Part shown: positions 48,149 to 59,236 of the stretch, piece after piece | How positions within the stretch are numbered: position 1 is the stretch's first letter | Layout of the letters: every line of letters begins with the position of its first letter | NCBI GenBank assembly: GCA_024741835.1 | Contig: JAENRP010000030.1 | Span: forward strand, 1-64,000 | DNA from: Diplocarpon mali | Taxonomy: Eukaryota > Ascomycota > Leotiomycetes > Helotiales > Drepanopezizaceae | Length of the DNA stretch: 64,000 nucleotides | Direction of reading: 5' to 3' | Made by a program: the position numbers and the translations under genes | The notes under the pieces: generated by a model | Databases searched by the model: none | The model's input: only the letters and a program-made list of their open reading frames with translations | What the model was told of the DNA's origin: nothing

Positions 48149-51100
48149 TCACTGCATAACTTGCTGGCGCCACCTCTCAACCATGTCAAGTTGACCCTGG
48201 TTCAATGGCGCCATACCTGGCCCCATAGCAAGGTTAGGATTGAAGCCCATTTGCAAGGGCATGCCCATTTGCATTGCATACGGATTCCCAAAGGGGCTTA
48301 TGATCTGCGTGCCGAAAGCCGTTGGCGCTGGGTTGAAACCAAGGGTGGGTTGGGGGAAGAGAGGGTTGGGGTTGTACATGTTCATGTTCATATTCATGTT
48401 ATATGGGACTTGCTGCTGTTGCTGCAACTGCTGATGTGGTTGTTGGAAATGCTGCAGTGGTGATGCTCTATGACCCCCCGAAGACACACGCTGAGGTTGC
48501 ATCTGGGGAGCGAGGAGATTGGGCGAGCTGAGGTTGAGCATGGTGCTTGATCTCCTGGCGGCGTTCTTCTCGTGCATGCCGAGGAGACCACCGACGGGTT
48601 TCTGGTAGGTGGCTACGCGATTCGCGCCTGGAGTGGGGTGGGCTTGAAGAATGTCTGCCATGCTGCGCCGTTTCTTCATGTCTGGCCGTTGCGGATGTGT
48701 TTCTCCCGACGTGTCGACTCCTTTTGCTCGAGCTTCACGCTCAGCTTGCAGGCGTTTGCGGCGCTGACCGAGCGTCTCTTCCTCGTCTGGGGGCGGGGAT
48801 GTGGAGATCTCTTTGCCTTTGCCTCTATCCTTGGGGCTCGGAGCATCACCGCCAAGCTGGACCAGCATTTCTGAAGCAAAGTCGCCGCTGACGGGTCGGG
48901 CCGCGGGAAGGGCCCCCTCGTTCCCGCTTCCTTTCAAGCGGCGGACTCGGTCTGCGAGTGTCTCGCCTTCCTCTGAGGGAGGTGCGAGACCGGGCAGATT
49001 CATCATTGTGGCAGCACGAGGTGCGGCAGGAGGGCGACCTTGTAGGCGATTCCGTCTCTGACTCAGGGGCTCGTTATCCTCCATATCTCGGCGTTCCATC
49101 AAACCCATGGGCCGGTTCACGTCGCGGGACTTTTTGGCGTACAAAATTGCCAGCGGCACATCCTCGTCGCTTCCCTCGGCGTTTTCCTGGGCTTGCATAG
49201 CTGGATCCTCCCAAGCGAGATTAATTCGCTTCTGCTTTCTGGATCTCTGTTCCACCTGTGCAACGGCGTCCATCTCTAATAGTGTCGAGTGCATGCCATT
49301 AGGAAATGCTTTTGCCACAGGCCTGGTTCGTAATTTCTGCTGCTGTTTCCGTATTTGTAGTTCGGCTAGCAGCGTCGTTGGCGGACCGTGATAAATTTCG
49401 TCGTCACGTTGCCCTTCATCATCTGGTTGCTCTCCGCTATCCTTGGCTTCGCCGTCAGGACCAAAATCACCGCTGGCCTCTCGAGAATGATCACCAGCAT
49501 CGGAATGGTTCAGAGGTGTCGTATCTGTTGCCCTATCCCCATGCTCCTCGTCATCCGCAGGCGTCTCGATAGCATCCTTAATAGCACCATCCATTGTAGA
49601 AGCCCTCATCCTCTGCATGTCAATATCACTGGTAGTTGCTCGTTTCCCGCGCAATATATTGAAAGAACTCGTTCGCTTCTTTTGCGTCTCCATCAACTGG
49701 CTGGTGCTTCGAGCTGCCCGGGTATGTGTCCGTCCGTATACTTCCGCGCCTAGAGTCCCGGCAAATGCGTGGTCAGTGAACGCACTTACTGGCGCATGTG
49801 CCGATGCATCTAAAATGCTATCCAGAGTCGCCACGGCGGACTGGTCTTTTAGTTCCACTATCTGATTCGGACCTGGGAGGTCAAAGAACGTGCTTGCTCG
49901 AAGCTGCGCTGGCATGTGCGCAAGATCTTGAGTGAGTCGTCGTCCGCCCATACTCGCTCTTTGATGCTGGGCCATGTATTCTTTTCCCTCCAACTCAGCG
50001 TCCGCTGCCTTATCCCGGTCTTCTTCATTTTCCAAAACATCGGTAAGCCAGATCGCGGACTGTCGAGCAGCTGCTGGTATGCTGCTCAGAACCTGGGACC
50101 TCTTCTTATTTCTTACCACCGACGAAGGGGCCTTGGAAAGCCTTTGAGGTAGATTGAGCATCATTGGTACAGGAGCGGGATAGTAGACCATTTCTTGCCC
50201 AGTGGTAGGATCAGCGTAAGATTGGGGTCTACCCATAGTGGCCGAAGACATCCTATTACCCACCGACAGCCTCCGCTGTGCATTGTCGTCTGAGTGGACA
50301 GATCCGTGTGCGGACCCGTATACGGATCCGAGTATAGAACCATGCTGAGAAGCCCTTCTTCGTGAATTTTGTGGCGCGTCCTCGAAGTTCAGCATCCTCT
50401 GTGGGGGCAGTAACGTTGTTGGTTCTCTGCTGAGATGTTCTGACCAAAAAACCTCTTCGGGAACCGATGCAGTATGTGTGCCATCGAAATCCTGCCATAT
50501 TTCCGCCTGCTCAAGAGTATTCATCGAGGCCGAGGTGGTGGGTGGGTCGCTATCCCCGACCGGTCTTGCAGGTGCAGTGTCGCCCATGTGCCCTCCGACT
50601 TCATCTGCAACTGGTCGAGTCAGAGTATTGGAGTTCTCATCATGCTCAGCCATCGATCTGCTTCCGTTAGGGTCGGGGGAGGTCATGGAAAAATTCGAGA
50701 ACGACATGTTGACAAAGGAGTCGAGGGGTCTGCCTTCCAAATCAGGCTCTGGCCGGCTTCCAAACCTCGAGCTCTTCGACGCGGACCTGGCTCGAGTGCC
50801 GGTGGTGAGCGAGCCTCTGGGAGAAATCATGAAGCCGGCAGGAGAGAAGCCGCCGGATCGTGCCGCCGAGTTGACTTCGACAATAGAGGAAGCATTAGAT
50901 ATTTGGCGAGAGATGGTATGCATGCCCGGCGAAGACAAGAGCGAGGTTCTGCGACCGTCGGATCGCTTCTGCTCGTCGTGCAGCTCCCTGATCGCATCAT
51001 CGATGGACGAGGTCATGCTCAGACGCTCTGCCGTCTTCTCCAGCTGCTCGATATTACCCGTAAATGCGCCCTGCAGCCTCTGCCGGTCGAGTGTAGGAGT

Positions 51101-51613
51101 AGGATGCCGCAAAGCCACGCTGAGCCCAGATGCTACCCGGACGATCGAGATAGGGGGCTCGGAGGGCGATTGTGCCGTGGCTGGAGGACGTGCTGGTGAG
51201 AATTCGCTTCTTATTTGTGAACCCTTGCGGTGGCCGGCCGAAAGGGGCGACAACAGTGAAGAAGACGCGTCGGCGTCAGCGTCGTCGAGTATATCAGCAC
51301 TGTCAATCATGTCATAACTGGCGTTGAGAGTGCTTCTGGTGCTGTGATTGATGCTGGCGTTGGCGCTGAGCGCTGCGACAGCGTCCGAACTGTTGACTAT
51401 ATAGCTCAAACGGCCCAGGGGAGAATTGAGTTCGTTGCTCTGGTGCGAGTGATTGGCGGTGCGGTTGGCGTTGCTGTTGCTATTGCCGACGCCTGTGTGG
51501 AATCCGAAGTTCGTATCGGGCAAATCTGCATATGGGATGCGTGGCGACGGCTTGGCCCGAGGAGATCGTTCTCCTGGGTTGATCGCGTCGCCCTCCTTCA
51601 CAGCGACGTTCAT
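48149..51613 (-). CDS. Large intrinsically disordered conserved-type fungal protein
   Basis: One uninterrupted exon of 1154 codons starts at 51613 (MNVAVKEGDAINPGERSPRA). Composition is dominated by Ser, Ala, Arg, Asp and Gln, with no membrane segment or signal peptide. Charged helical pieces recur in the second half: DNEPLSQRRNRLQGR, GETLADRVRRLKG and EEETLGQRRKRLQAER share the pattern ExL-x-(Q/D)R-x-(R/N)RL(Q/K). The C terminus is Gln-, Asn-, Met- and Pro-rich (FQQPHQQLQQQQQVPYNMN) and ends MVERWRQQVMQ. I recognise no enzyme domain. The repeated basic helices and low-complexity tail suggest a scaffold or RNA/protein-binding role, which is inference. Plus-strand frames over the gene are shadows. 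Confidence 0.85.
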   Translation of the reverse strand: MNVAVKEGDAINPGERSPRAKPSPRIPYADLPDTNFGFHTGVGNSNSNANRTANHSHQSNELNSPLGRLSYIVNSSDAVAALSANASINHSTRSTLNASYDMIDSADILDDADADASSSLLSPLSAGHRKGSQIRSEFSPARPPATAQSPSEPPISIVRVASGLSVALRHPTPTLDRQRLQGAFTGNIEQLEKTAERLSMTSSIDDAIRELHDEQKRSDGRRTSLLSSPGMHTISRQISNASSIVEVNSAARSGGFSPAGFMISPRGSLTTGTRARSASKSSRFGSRPEPDLEGRPLDSFVNMSFSNFSMTSPDPNGSRSMAEHDENSNTLTRPVADEVGGHMGDTAPARPVGDSDPPTTSASMNTLEQAEIWQDFDGTHTASVPEEVFWSEHLSREPTTLLPPQRMLNFEDAPQNSRRRASQHGSILGSVYGSAHGSVHSDDNAQRRLSVGNRMSSATMGRPQSYADPTTGQEMVYYPAPVPMMLNLPQRLSKAPSSVVRNKKRSQVLSSIPAAARQSAIWLTDVLENEEDRDKAADAELEGKEYMAQHQRASMGGRRLTQDLAHMPAQLRASTFFDLPGPNQIVELKDQSAVATLDSILDASAHAPVSAFTDHAFAGTLGAEVYGRTHTRAARSTSQLMETQKKRTSSFNILRGKRATTSDIDMQRMRASTMDGAIKDAIETPADDEEHGDRATDTTPLNHSDAGDHSREASGDFGPDGEAKDSGEQPDDEGQRDDEIYHGPPTTLLAELQIRKQQQKLRTRPVAKAFPNGMHSTLLEMDAVAQVEQRSRKQKRINLAWEDPAMQAQENAEGSDEDVPLAILYAKKSRDVNRPMGLMERRDMEDNEPLSQRRNRLQGRPPAAPRAATMMNLPGLAPPSEEGETLADRVRRLKGSGNEGALPAARPVSGDFASEMLVQLGGDAPSPKDRGKGKEISTSPPPDEEETLGQRRKRLQAEREARAKGVDTSGETHPQRPDMKKRRSMADILQAHPTPGANRVATYQKPVGGLLGMHEKNAARRSSTMLNLSSPNLLAPQMQPQRVSSGGHRASPLQHFQQPHQQLQQQQQVPYNMNMNMNMYNPNPLFPQPTLGFNPAPTAFGTQIISPFGNPYAMQMGMPLQMGFNPNLAMGPGMAPLNQGQLDMVERWRQQVMQ

Positions 51614-53743
51614 TGAGTATCTCTCTATTTAACAATCGACGTAATCCGGGTACTCCACCACAGCGAGCTCTTGTGTTGTGCTTAACACGCTGAAGCGGAT
51701 ACGCATGGTGTTGTATCGAGCATCTCGCTCCAGAATGCTGTGCTGTGTGGGCAGAGGCAGAGGCAGAGGGCCCAGACGTATATCACATATCATATTAGCC
51801 ATTAAGCATTCCGCCATCCGCGACGAGCGGCCTGTGTGCTTGTAACGACCCTTTGCGGTCTGGTACAGTAACTATCCTGGCGCCCTCAACGGCGAATGCA
51901 CTGTTTCTACGCGCAGCACCAATCATAGCCGCCACCCTCTTTGCGTCAATAGCTTCAAAACAAATCGCCTCGCCCTGGTGGTACTCAATTGGGAGAGCGC
52001 CTCAAGCCCGGATGTTGACTGGCGAAGATCAGAGAAGAGGTGCATAGTGCGGTGAGCGGATCAGAGACCGATCCATAGGGACTCGAGGTATATTATGTCG
52101 AAGTGGACAAGCCGGTGGCCCTCAAATACCCCGCTACCTGACCTTGTACCTACGTTATACCAGGCTGGCTGTACTTCATCTCGTCATGCCGGAACAGCAA
52201 CCCTCTTTCAGACTTTCAGAACCCAACAAAAACCCCCCTGCCCCTCCCTGTCCCAAGTCCTGCAGAATTTCCATGTCCCCATTCCAGTGCTACAAAACCA
52301 AACAGATCAACTACAGTTCACGGAACCGTATTGTTGTGACGCAAGGTAAGGTACCGAATCCAGCTTCGCTCCGCTCCTCTTTTCATACGTTAGTCTTCGG
52401 CAGGCGAAGGGTTGAAGTGTACTGCTAATAATAATTCCGGTTATTGGAAACCTCGGATGAGAGCCGCGCTATGTAGCTATTCCTGCGGCTTTACCGAGAG
52501 CTGAGGAAGGCCCTTTGTTCAGGGTTTCGACCAACCTAGGAATTGAGTGAAGATCCTATATATGTATGTATGTATATACCAGGTACATACACCATTCCCC
52601 CTCCCCCATCCCCGATCGGCAAGCCGGAAACTTGTTGAACCCTTTCAAAACACGTTGTGCACATGTCTTATTCTGACAGAACACTATGTAATACACCAAG
52701 ATAAGCTGAGTCTCGGGGATTGCAGCATCAAGTCGTACAAGAAATTCGGGTAACCGATCAACGGCCAGGGCTTCCTGCGAGTAGAGCCAACCAAAAGTAG
52801 GCAATCCATCTTCTAAACATAAGAGGGCACCAAGCTCCTGATAATGAATGGACTATCGGAATACAAGCGCCCACCCAGGTCTTGAATATGTAGAGCTCGG
52901 CTAGATCGGGTGCTTGGTCACGTGTCTCTCGCGTGCTTGTACTGAGAAACGCGCCACGCCGTCTTGGCATTAGAGTACGAATCAGCTCTCCGTCTGGTGC
53001 TGTTGTGAGACCAGGATGAAATGCCAATGTTCATTAAGAATAGCCCCGCTCATTAAGCTAGCGCTTTTGAGCTACTTCCTTTTCTCCGGTTACAGTGGAT
53101 TAAGAATCCGACTGAGTAGCGTTACGTTCCCGGGGAAAGAAGAGAACACTATTAAAAAATCAGGTGCTAAACGCTGAATAGCTGCTGCGAGAGGGGATTT
53201 GCAAAGGACATTACCGCAACTTTGTAAGAGCTTCACACTACACCATAAGAATACGTCAGTATACACCGCTTAGCATGGACGGGTAGAGGAATTTAAATTC
53301 GACTCGGTCGCAGGCCAACAAAACACCGCGTGAAAGTATGTTTCAACCTTGCAAGCTCACTTGGATCCTCCTCTGCAAGTCTGAGGGTTCATACTCTGTC
53401 ATAAGATACAGTGCTGTTGCAATGAGACCGGGTTAATAAAGTGCACCGGACTCTTTCCAACGTTCAGCCGCGCACCATTGACTAGAGTCATGATATTGCC
53501 AAAGGCTAGGGCACGGAGAGAGGCCCCATAGACGTAGCTGAAATTCCATCGATGGCAATTTTCAACCAGATTAGACCTTTGTTCTCTGGCTTTCGAGAGG
53601 TTGAGATTTGTCTCACCCTGCAGCAGTCCCAAGACATCTGTTGAGAACCGATATCTGAAAACATCATAGAAAAGGCTCCAAGATTTTATACAAATAACAT
53701 AATTGACACCATGCGCGGAAAAGTCATGGAAGCCACGGGATTG
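51614..53743. other. Gene-poor region
   Basis: It begins with the promoter of the 1154-aa gene. It contains a tATGTATGTATG-type tract at 52557-52578 and minus-strand frames of 89 codons (52758-53027) and 77 codons (53399-53632), none of recognised family. Confidence 0.4.
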
Positions 53744-54440
53744 CTAGGAGTTTTTGTACCGATCCGCGCCATAGTGTGCATCGAGCTCTCCGAAGTACAT
53801 CTTTACAGTACCACCTTGATAGGATGGTAGGCAGAAGAAGTTGAAGAAGCTGCCGCTTGAGCTGACAACTGACTCGGCCGCTTGTTCGGCTGGGCAACAG
53901 TGGCTACAGATTTGAGTTGGGTTGTGATAGAATCTGAAGATGTAGATTTCAAGTTCGATGGAGCTGCAGGAGTATATATACAAGGTGCGATTACATAAGC
54001 CAATCCTTGAATATTCTAACAGGTTGCGCCGACTGAGGCTACGCCTAGTCACCAGTCAGTACCTGAATTGCCGTAGTGGGGGAGCAAGCGACAGGAGTAT
54101 CAATGTAGCGAACTACTTGCATTAGCAGCTTCCTGGGAAAGACGGGTTGGACGTGCCAGTGCTACCTCGAAACAGTATATACTTACCTCGAAACACCCCA
54201 TCTGAGTGAACTCACCAATACTTTACTGTCCCGTAGCTGTGTCGATACACTGACCACCATTTCCATCGACGCCGAAGTCTCCTGACGAATGCAGGAGTAT
54301 GACACTTCGCAGGCTTAGCTTCATGTGTTCAATACATTGACGGTTTCCGTAGGCTAGAGTAACATCTCCTTCATTCGACCTCTAAGAAGTCGAAATAATT
54401 TTAGTTTGCGCAACTCCGCCACTAAAGAAGAACACCAGCT
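53744..54440 (-). pseudogene. Possible decayed secreted-protein gene with Ser/Thr/Ala linker
   Basis: The minus strand reads GDVTLAYGNRQCIEHMK and SSGDFGVDGNGGQCIDTATG near 54230-54390, followed by an intron-like break, then APSNLKSTSSDSITTQLKSV and SQLSAQAAASSTSSA near 53820-53960, and KMYFGELDAHYGADRYKNS near 53750-53800. Cys-Gly-rich text followed by a Ser/Ala/Thr linker is typical of extracellular fungal proteins. The pieces lie in different frames and I could not connect them with valid splice sites. Function unknown. Confidence 0.3.
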
Positions 54441-55140
54441 CCGATTGCTTCTCATACGAGATCTCAAATCTAAAGAATCTCAAGACAGCTTATGAGTCGG
54501 AGGCTAAAAGTGATCAAGGAGAACGGACGTGAGTTTTCGACATACCAGTTGCCAGGACCTTTGTAAGCACCAGCTTCGGTGCTAGGATTAGGCTAGATTA
54601 CGTCCTGAGTATCTACCTGTCTACGAGGTATATCAATTCAGGCCAGAGAACAATAGAATCCGTCTTATCATCTTTAATCCGCAAATAAAAGCTTTGGTTG
54701 AAAGAAGCGCTGTCTGAAATGCAGCCTCTACGAGCTTCTGGTGTTTACAATTTTCCTTTTCGTTATTAGCTGCCAAATTGAGCTGTAAACTTCCGTGTAA
54801 GCTTTGTATTAGGTTGTATCTTGACTGTTTATGCTCCAATAGCTTCAGCAAGCTTGACGCATCGAAGAGGCTGGGAGGAGGGAAGGGTAAAGCGCGGTAA
54901 GCTCACAGCAGGTAGTTACCAACGCCCAGACTTGGTGAGCTACGATATTCACTTGTCATGTGACTCTGTAACCTTCTCGCGCTTTCGTCAACGCGTCAAG
55001 GCCTCCCGCTGTTTTTATCCATGCAGAAACTCTTCAGAAAAATGTCCAAACGGAAGTGAGACTCCAAACGCCTGAGCCACCTACATCAACAGCCAGACTG
55101 ACTTACTAGGGCCTCGCAACCGCACGAAGCTAGAGCCAAG
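54441..55140. other. Spacer upstream of the OGFr_N-like gene
   Basis: Frames of 72 codons (54633-54851, minus) and 84 codons (54821-55075, plus) have no recognisable content. The last part is the likely promoter of the gene starting at 55141. Confidence 0.4.
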
Positions 55141-55880
55141 ATGAACCTCCTCATCACCTTTTACGAGGGTACCGAGACCGATCGTCGAGGCCGCTCTCTG
55201 ACTGATATCCTCCAGTGGGAAGCCAGCCGACTCGAGGCATCTCACGATTACATCCAAATCCTCTTTCCATTACCCGAGGAGTCCGGGGTCAACTGGAGCG
55301 CACCTGTTATCGACCGCCAAGTCTTCAATGCGTTTCGCTCGCGCCCGGAGTTAAAGGAGAAGCTGAGAGATTCGTTTAGGAGAATGCTGTGGTTCTATGG
55401 TTTCGAGCTTGAGACTGAAGGAGGTATAAAGGTAGATGAGGTTCTTGAAGCTAGGAGCGGAAGCTAACAAGTTTGTTTCAGGTTACCAAAGGTCCTAATT
55501 ACACTGCCCACTCTGGCAATTGGGATGTCCGATTCGACCACAACCACCTCCGCATCACGAGAATAATCCGCTGTCTTCGCGTTCTGGGGCTTGAGGATGA
55601 GGCACAGGCTTTCCGCGCCGCCCTCGAGGAGGCTTCTGTGAACGCCAGTTCAAGGTCACGTGAATACTGGCGTCGTGCTACGGAGAGAACGTTGAACCTG
55701 CGGCCCGATCTTGAGGATAAGGATATCGAGGGCGAAGATGACCTTACACTTGGGCCAAAGTTTCTGCGGGAGTTTGAGGAGAGTCGTAAGCCGAACACCG
55801 CGTCTGGTGGGAAGTCCAACGGACCTGGCATATCAGACGACGTCGGTCCAGTGATTGATAAGGGTGATAAGGTTAAATAG
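55141..55880 (+). CDS. OGFr_N domain protein (opioid growth factor receptor-like)
   Basis: Two exons, 55141-55431 and 55482-55880, flank a 50-bp intron (GTAGAT..GCTAAC..TTTCAG). The product is 229 aa. The OGFr_N pattern is clear: FYEGTETDRRGRSLTDILQW, HDYIQILFPLPEESGVNW, RSFRRMLWFYGFEL-type helices, and FDHNHLRITRIIRCLRVLGL. This domain occurs in fungi and bacteria as well as in animal opioid growth factor receptor. Its fungal role is unknown and no receptor function should be assumed. The C-terminal third is acidic, Gly/Ser/Lys-rich and disordered. The stop at 55878-55880 is followed by a further 90 open codons in the same frame, so the true protein may once have been longer. Confidence 0.78.
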
Positions 55881-56153
55881 GAAGCCATAATATTGGCTAA
55901 GAAGGGCTTAGTGCTCAATAACCGGGTTGGTGGCCATGCAGACCAGAAGGTTAAGGTCGCAGGAGTTAAGGGCACGGATGCGAGCGACACCAAAGGTATA
56001 GACGACCACATAGCCGAACCCACGACTCAACTCAAGAAGAATGTCCACAAAAAAGAACATTCAGTAAACTTCTCATTGGGAATGATTGGCCGAGGTACAC
56101 TGCATACTGGCTTGAGGGCGTTTTCCTTGCAGCGAATGATGTATCAATCATGA
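55881..56153 (+). pseudogene. In-frame extension beyond the OGFr_N gene stop
   Basis: Immediately after the TAG at 55878-55880 the same frame stays open to 56153 and keeps the Lys/Gly/Asp-rich style of the preceding tail (VLNNRVGGHADQKVKVAGVK, then GTDASDTKGIDDHIAEP). This fits a CAG-to-TAG change that shortened the protein. It could also be chance or 3' UTR. Confidence 0.35.
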
Positions 56154-57889
56154 AGTGGTACCCATAGTCGATTGGAGTCAATAGAATGGGCTTCTGCATA
56201 CCCTCCTGTCTGAATATCTTTCAATATAGGACCCGTTCTCATCCTGGATGTTACAATTAATAAATGGACTGGCATAGAATAGACGCAGCAGTATCGCGCT
56301 TGATGACCAGGATCATGTATGCCTATTTAGTTGTCCCTCGAACACAAGGGCTGACCGCATTTATGATTTCATCTCCCAATGACGTTGCAAGAATCTTCCT
56401 AAATGATAAGCAGCAATAAAATGCACCTCCTGGACGCAGGAGACATCAGGCCTAGGGCAGTATGATGATAAGAAGTTCAGTTTGTTCGTGCAGGAAAGCG
56501 GGTATTGCTTTCAAAGGGCTCACAAGGAGGTCCGGACGAAGTGTCTGTTTAACAAATAAGGCATATATAACTAGTCTCCATCCTCTTTATTTCTTGTACT
56601 ATGTCCTTGCTGCGCTATTTTTTCCTCGGCTTCCTTTGAATCTCGCTTACTTACTTGAAGCTGGAGAGTTGAACCGAGAAAATAGCCTGCCAAGATGCTT
56701 GGACGAGACAAGAATAAGATCGGGAATCCGGGTAGATTAACCTCTACTTTTCAAGAGCGAATAATCCAGCTATGCGTCTAGTTGGACTCGGAAATGTTTA
56801 GGGCCGTGTTGGATGATACGCCCCGCGAAGCCTTCAATTGGAGGCTCGCCTTCAGCGTCGCCTGTGTCGGACTTAGACTAATGGTAAGTGGGCCTCCTGG
56901 CAAATCGTGACGCAGAAAAGCTCCCTCGCCGGTAGGAGGGCTACATATATCGTATGAACTTCCTGCCACTCACCAAGCTTCCCTTGGGATATAAAAGTAA
57001 TTAGCGCAACGCTGACCTCTGGCAGAACAAGACTCAGCTTACCTCTAGATTCGAGAACATCATATCAGTGGTAAGGTGTAATTTGGTAGCGTAGGTGGTG
57101 GTGCCCTGGTGGCCTACAGTTCATTGCTTTCGATAAACTTGGCCGCCTTTGGGAAAGAAGACATCTTTGAATTTTGTGCCATCTGGATCATTCTGTATCG
57201 AGATCTGATCTTCCTTATTGCCAAAGAAAGAAAAAAAGAAGTAGCTATCGATGATATGAGTAGGGAGAAGGGTCCGACCATGGATGCTGAGGAGAGGGTA
57301 TCAGAGGCGGAGGTGAGGGGAGAGAGTTAGGAATTGAGAATTGGAAGGTCAAAATTAGAAATAGCCATGCATGGGCTTTATGTGAGAAAACTGGGTCACA
57401 ATTAACAGGACAGTCTGGTATTCTAACTTCGGTTTTATCTGCAACTATTTACCTACCTACCTGAGTCTATAATGCCTCAGACGTTCCTGCGACATACATC
57501 GCTCAACCCAAGCACATCCTAAGCGCCCAGACTCCCAAGTAGCGTCTTCAGAGCATCGTTTAAATATTTGCTCATGACATCCATGTTCAATGATGCGTCG
57601 ACGTTTGCTTGTTGAAAGCATTAATATTTCCCTTGCGCTTTAACACTCTATCAGCTGGAAATTCTTTTGACTTGGGTTACTATGGAGATCCATCCTTAAG
57701 AACTAAGGGATGAGAGCTGAGAGCCAAGTAGCAAGTACTTTTCTGGTTCTTTGCTGCTTTTTGGTTTTGATATTAGGTGGGGAGGAGGAGGGGGTTAAGA
57801 ATCAGGGGATATAAATCTATGCGTGGTTGATCTTCTGTTCGGCCTGAACGACTTGTTGTTTTTACCCTATCCCGGAGGATCAAATTAAT

Positions 57890-57942
57890 AGGTAGGCAGG
57901 TAGTTAGGTAGGTAGGCGGGTAGATAGATAGGTACTAAGGTA
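57890..57942 (+). repeat. Degenerate TAGG/GGTA simple-repeat tract
   Basis: Runs such as GGTAGGCAGGTAGTTAGGTA and GGTAGATAGATAGGTAC follow one another, forming a short imperfect tetranucleotide microsatellite in non-coding DNA. Confidence 0.8.
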
Positions 57943-58381
57943 CACACTGTAATCCAGCGGTGGTGTCGAGGGTGGGAGGACTAACGATTCTCTCATGATT
58001 TGCACCCAGTTTCTCCTTAACATTGAACAAAATTGTTTAAGCTTCTCTTCTAAATATCAATTCACGTCTACGAAATAAATAAAACAATTGTTTTGACTTA
58101 GTTTTCTATAAATTCCAGTGTATACATACGTCAATCGCGTTGCTACCCTTGTGAGTTAACGCTCTTCACCCCCTTCATTGTGCAACTGATAGGTTACAGA
58201 TATACACCACTCTTCCATATTAAGCAGGATTTACTCTGTCTTATTTCCCGTAACGAAAGTTGCGGGTGTGTAAAGGTATGTAAGTACGTATGTTTACGTC
58301 CTAATCAGGAAAATTACTCGTCAGTCAGTTAGGAAGACTCATGAAAGGAACATGTGCAGAAAACATCTTGCTTATTTTTTG

Positions 58382-58402
58382 CAACACCACCACCACCACC
58401 AC
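58382..58402 (+). repeat. CAC trinucleotide tract
   Basis: ACACCACCACCACCACCACT is a short perfect trinucleotide run within otherwise non-coding DNA. The open frame spanning it is judged a chance product. Confidence 0.8.
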
Positions 58403-59106
58403 TTCCAACATCGCGCCTCAACATCTTGACCACGCAACAACAGCATCTGTCAAGCGATGCTCATGGCACAGAAGCCTCTTGCAACTTTCCATCTCCAGGC
58501 TTGTCGCTCGTCTGCGGACCACCCTGAGTGAAATGCGGTAACGTCATACCTCCTCTACCAATCAATACAATCTCCCACCGAGTTGCGAGTGTTATATTGT
58601 ATTCCAATACCTTTAAAAAAGGAGTGTAGCGGGTGGACTTTGTCCTGTGTATGTATTCTACGGTATCAAATCTATTTTCTTGCCTTACAAATCAAGTTTA
58701 ACAATATGAAGAAAGTTTGAGGACTTGCTCAATGCTACATGAAAAGCTATTCAGAGAATGTTTTATTCTTTCTTTATTTATTTTCTCTTCTTTCATTAAA
58801 TCCTGTCGGTGCTGGGTAAGCTTAGAGATGTTGTCGCGACGGGGCTCTTGTATATTTTTGCCCTATTTTCTGTAGTCCAGACATCTCCTCTCCTACCCAT
58901 CTCTCTGCACTGCCCGAGGATGCTTGGCCAATGAAGTTCCATCACTGTGTGGAACCTTTTCCTATTGTCTCGTCTGAGGATATACCTTACTTGTGACAAC
59001 AGCTGACTTTTCTATTTCAGAATACGCCTTCGGCGGCCCGCATCATTAGGACCGGATAGTTCCGGGGGGCTCTTTTGATATGACTCCGACCTACTTTCCC
59101 AACAAT

Positions 59107-59113
59107 TATAAAC
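59107..59113 (+). promoter_or_regulatory. TATA-like box of the Ldh2-type gene
   Basis: TATAAAC lies 124 bp before the ATG at 59237 and is followed by a pyrimidine-rich leader (CTCTTCTTCCCC), a layout common in fungal promoters. The evidence is positional only. Confidence 0.35.
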
Positions 59114-59236
59114 AGGCATCTCTCAACCTTTCTCAAACTCCGTCATATTCCATTTTTTGTCCAGAACAATCTCGGTCAGACCAAACCGACTTTATTTATA
59201 TTACACTTCCCTCTTCTTCCCCAGATCACCCCCACC

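Larger units (their letters stand above)
56154..59106. other. Gene-free region with simple repeats
   Basis: About 3 kb. A minus-strand frame of 63 codons (56778-56969) and a plus-strand frame of 73 codons (57109-57330) have protein-like content but no family or partner exons. A GGTAGG/TAGATAGA tract lies at 57890-57942 and an ACC tract at 58382-58402. Otherwise AT-rich. Confidence 0.4.

Noticed and set aside
48161..51616. Numerous plus-strand frames, up to 279 codons, opposite the 1154-codon gene
   Set aside because: A GC-rich coding strand produces open antisense frames; none has family content or splice structure.
51965..52010. tRNA-like D-arm text (TGGTACTCAATTGGGAGAGC)
   Set aside because: No matching acceptor stem, anticodon stem or T-loop follows; at most an A-box look-alike.
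58341..58541. 66-codon frame with a poly-Thr run
   Set aside because: The run is a CAC microsatellite and the flanks lack protein character.
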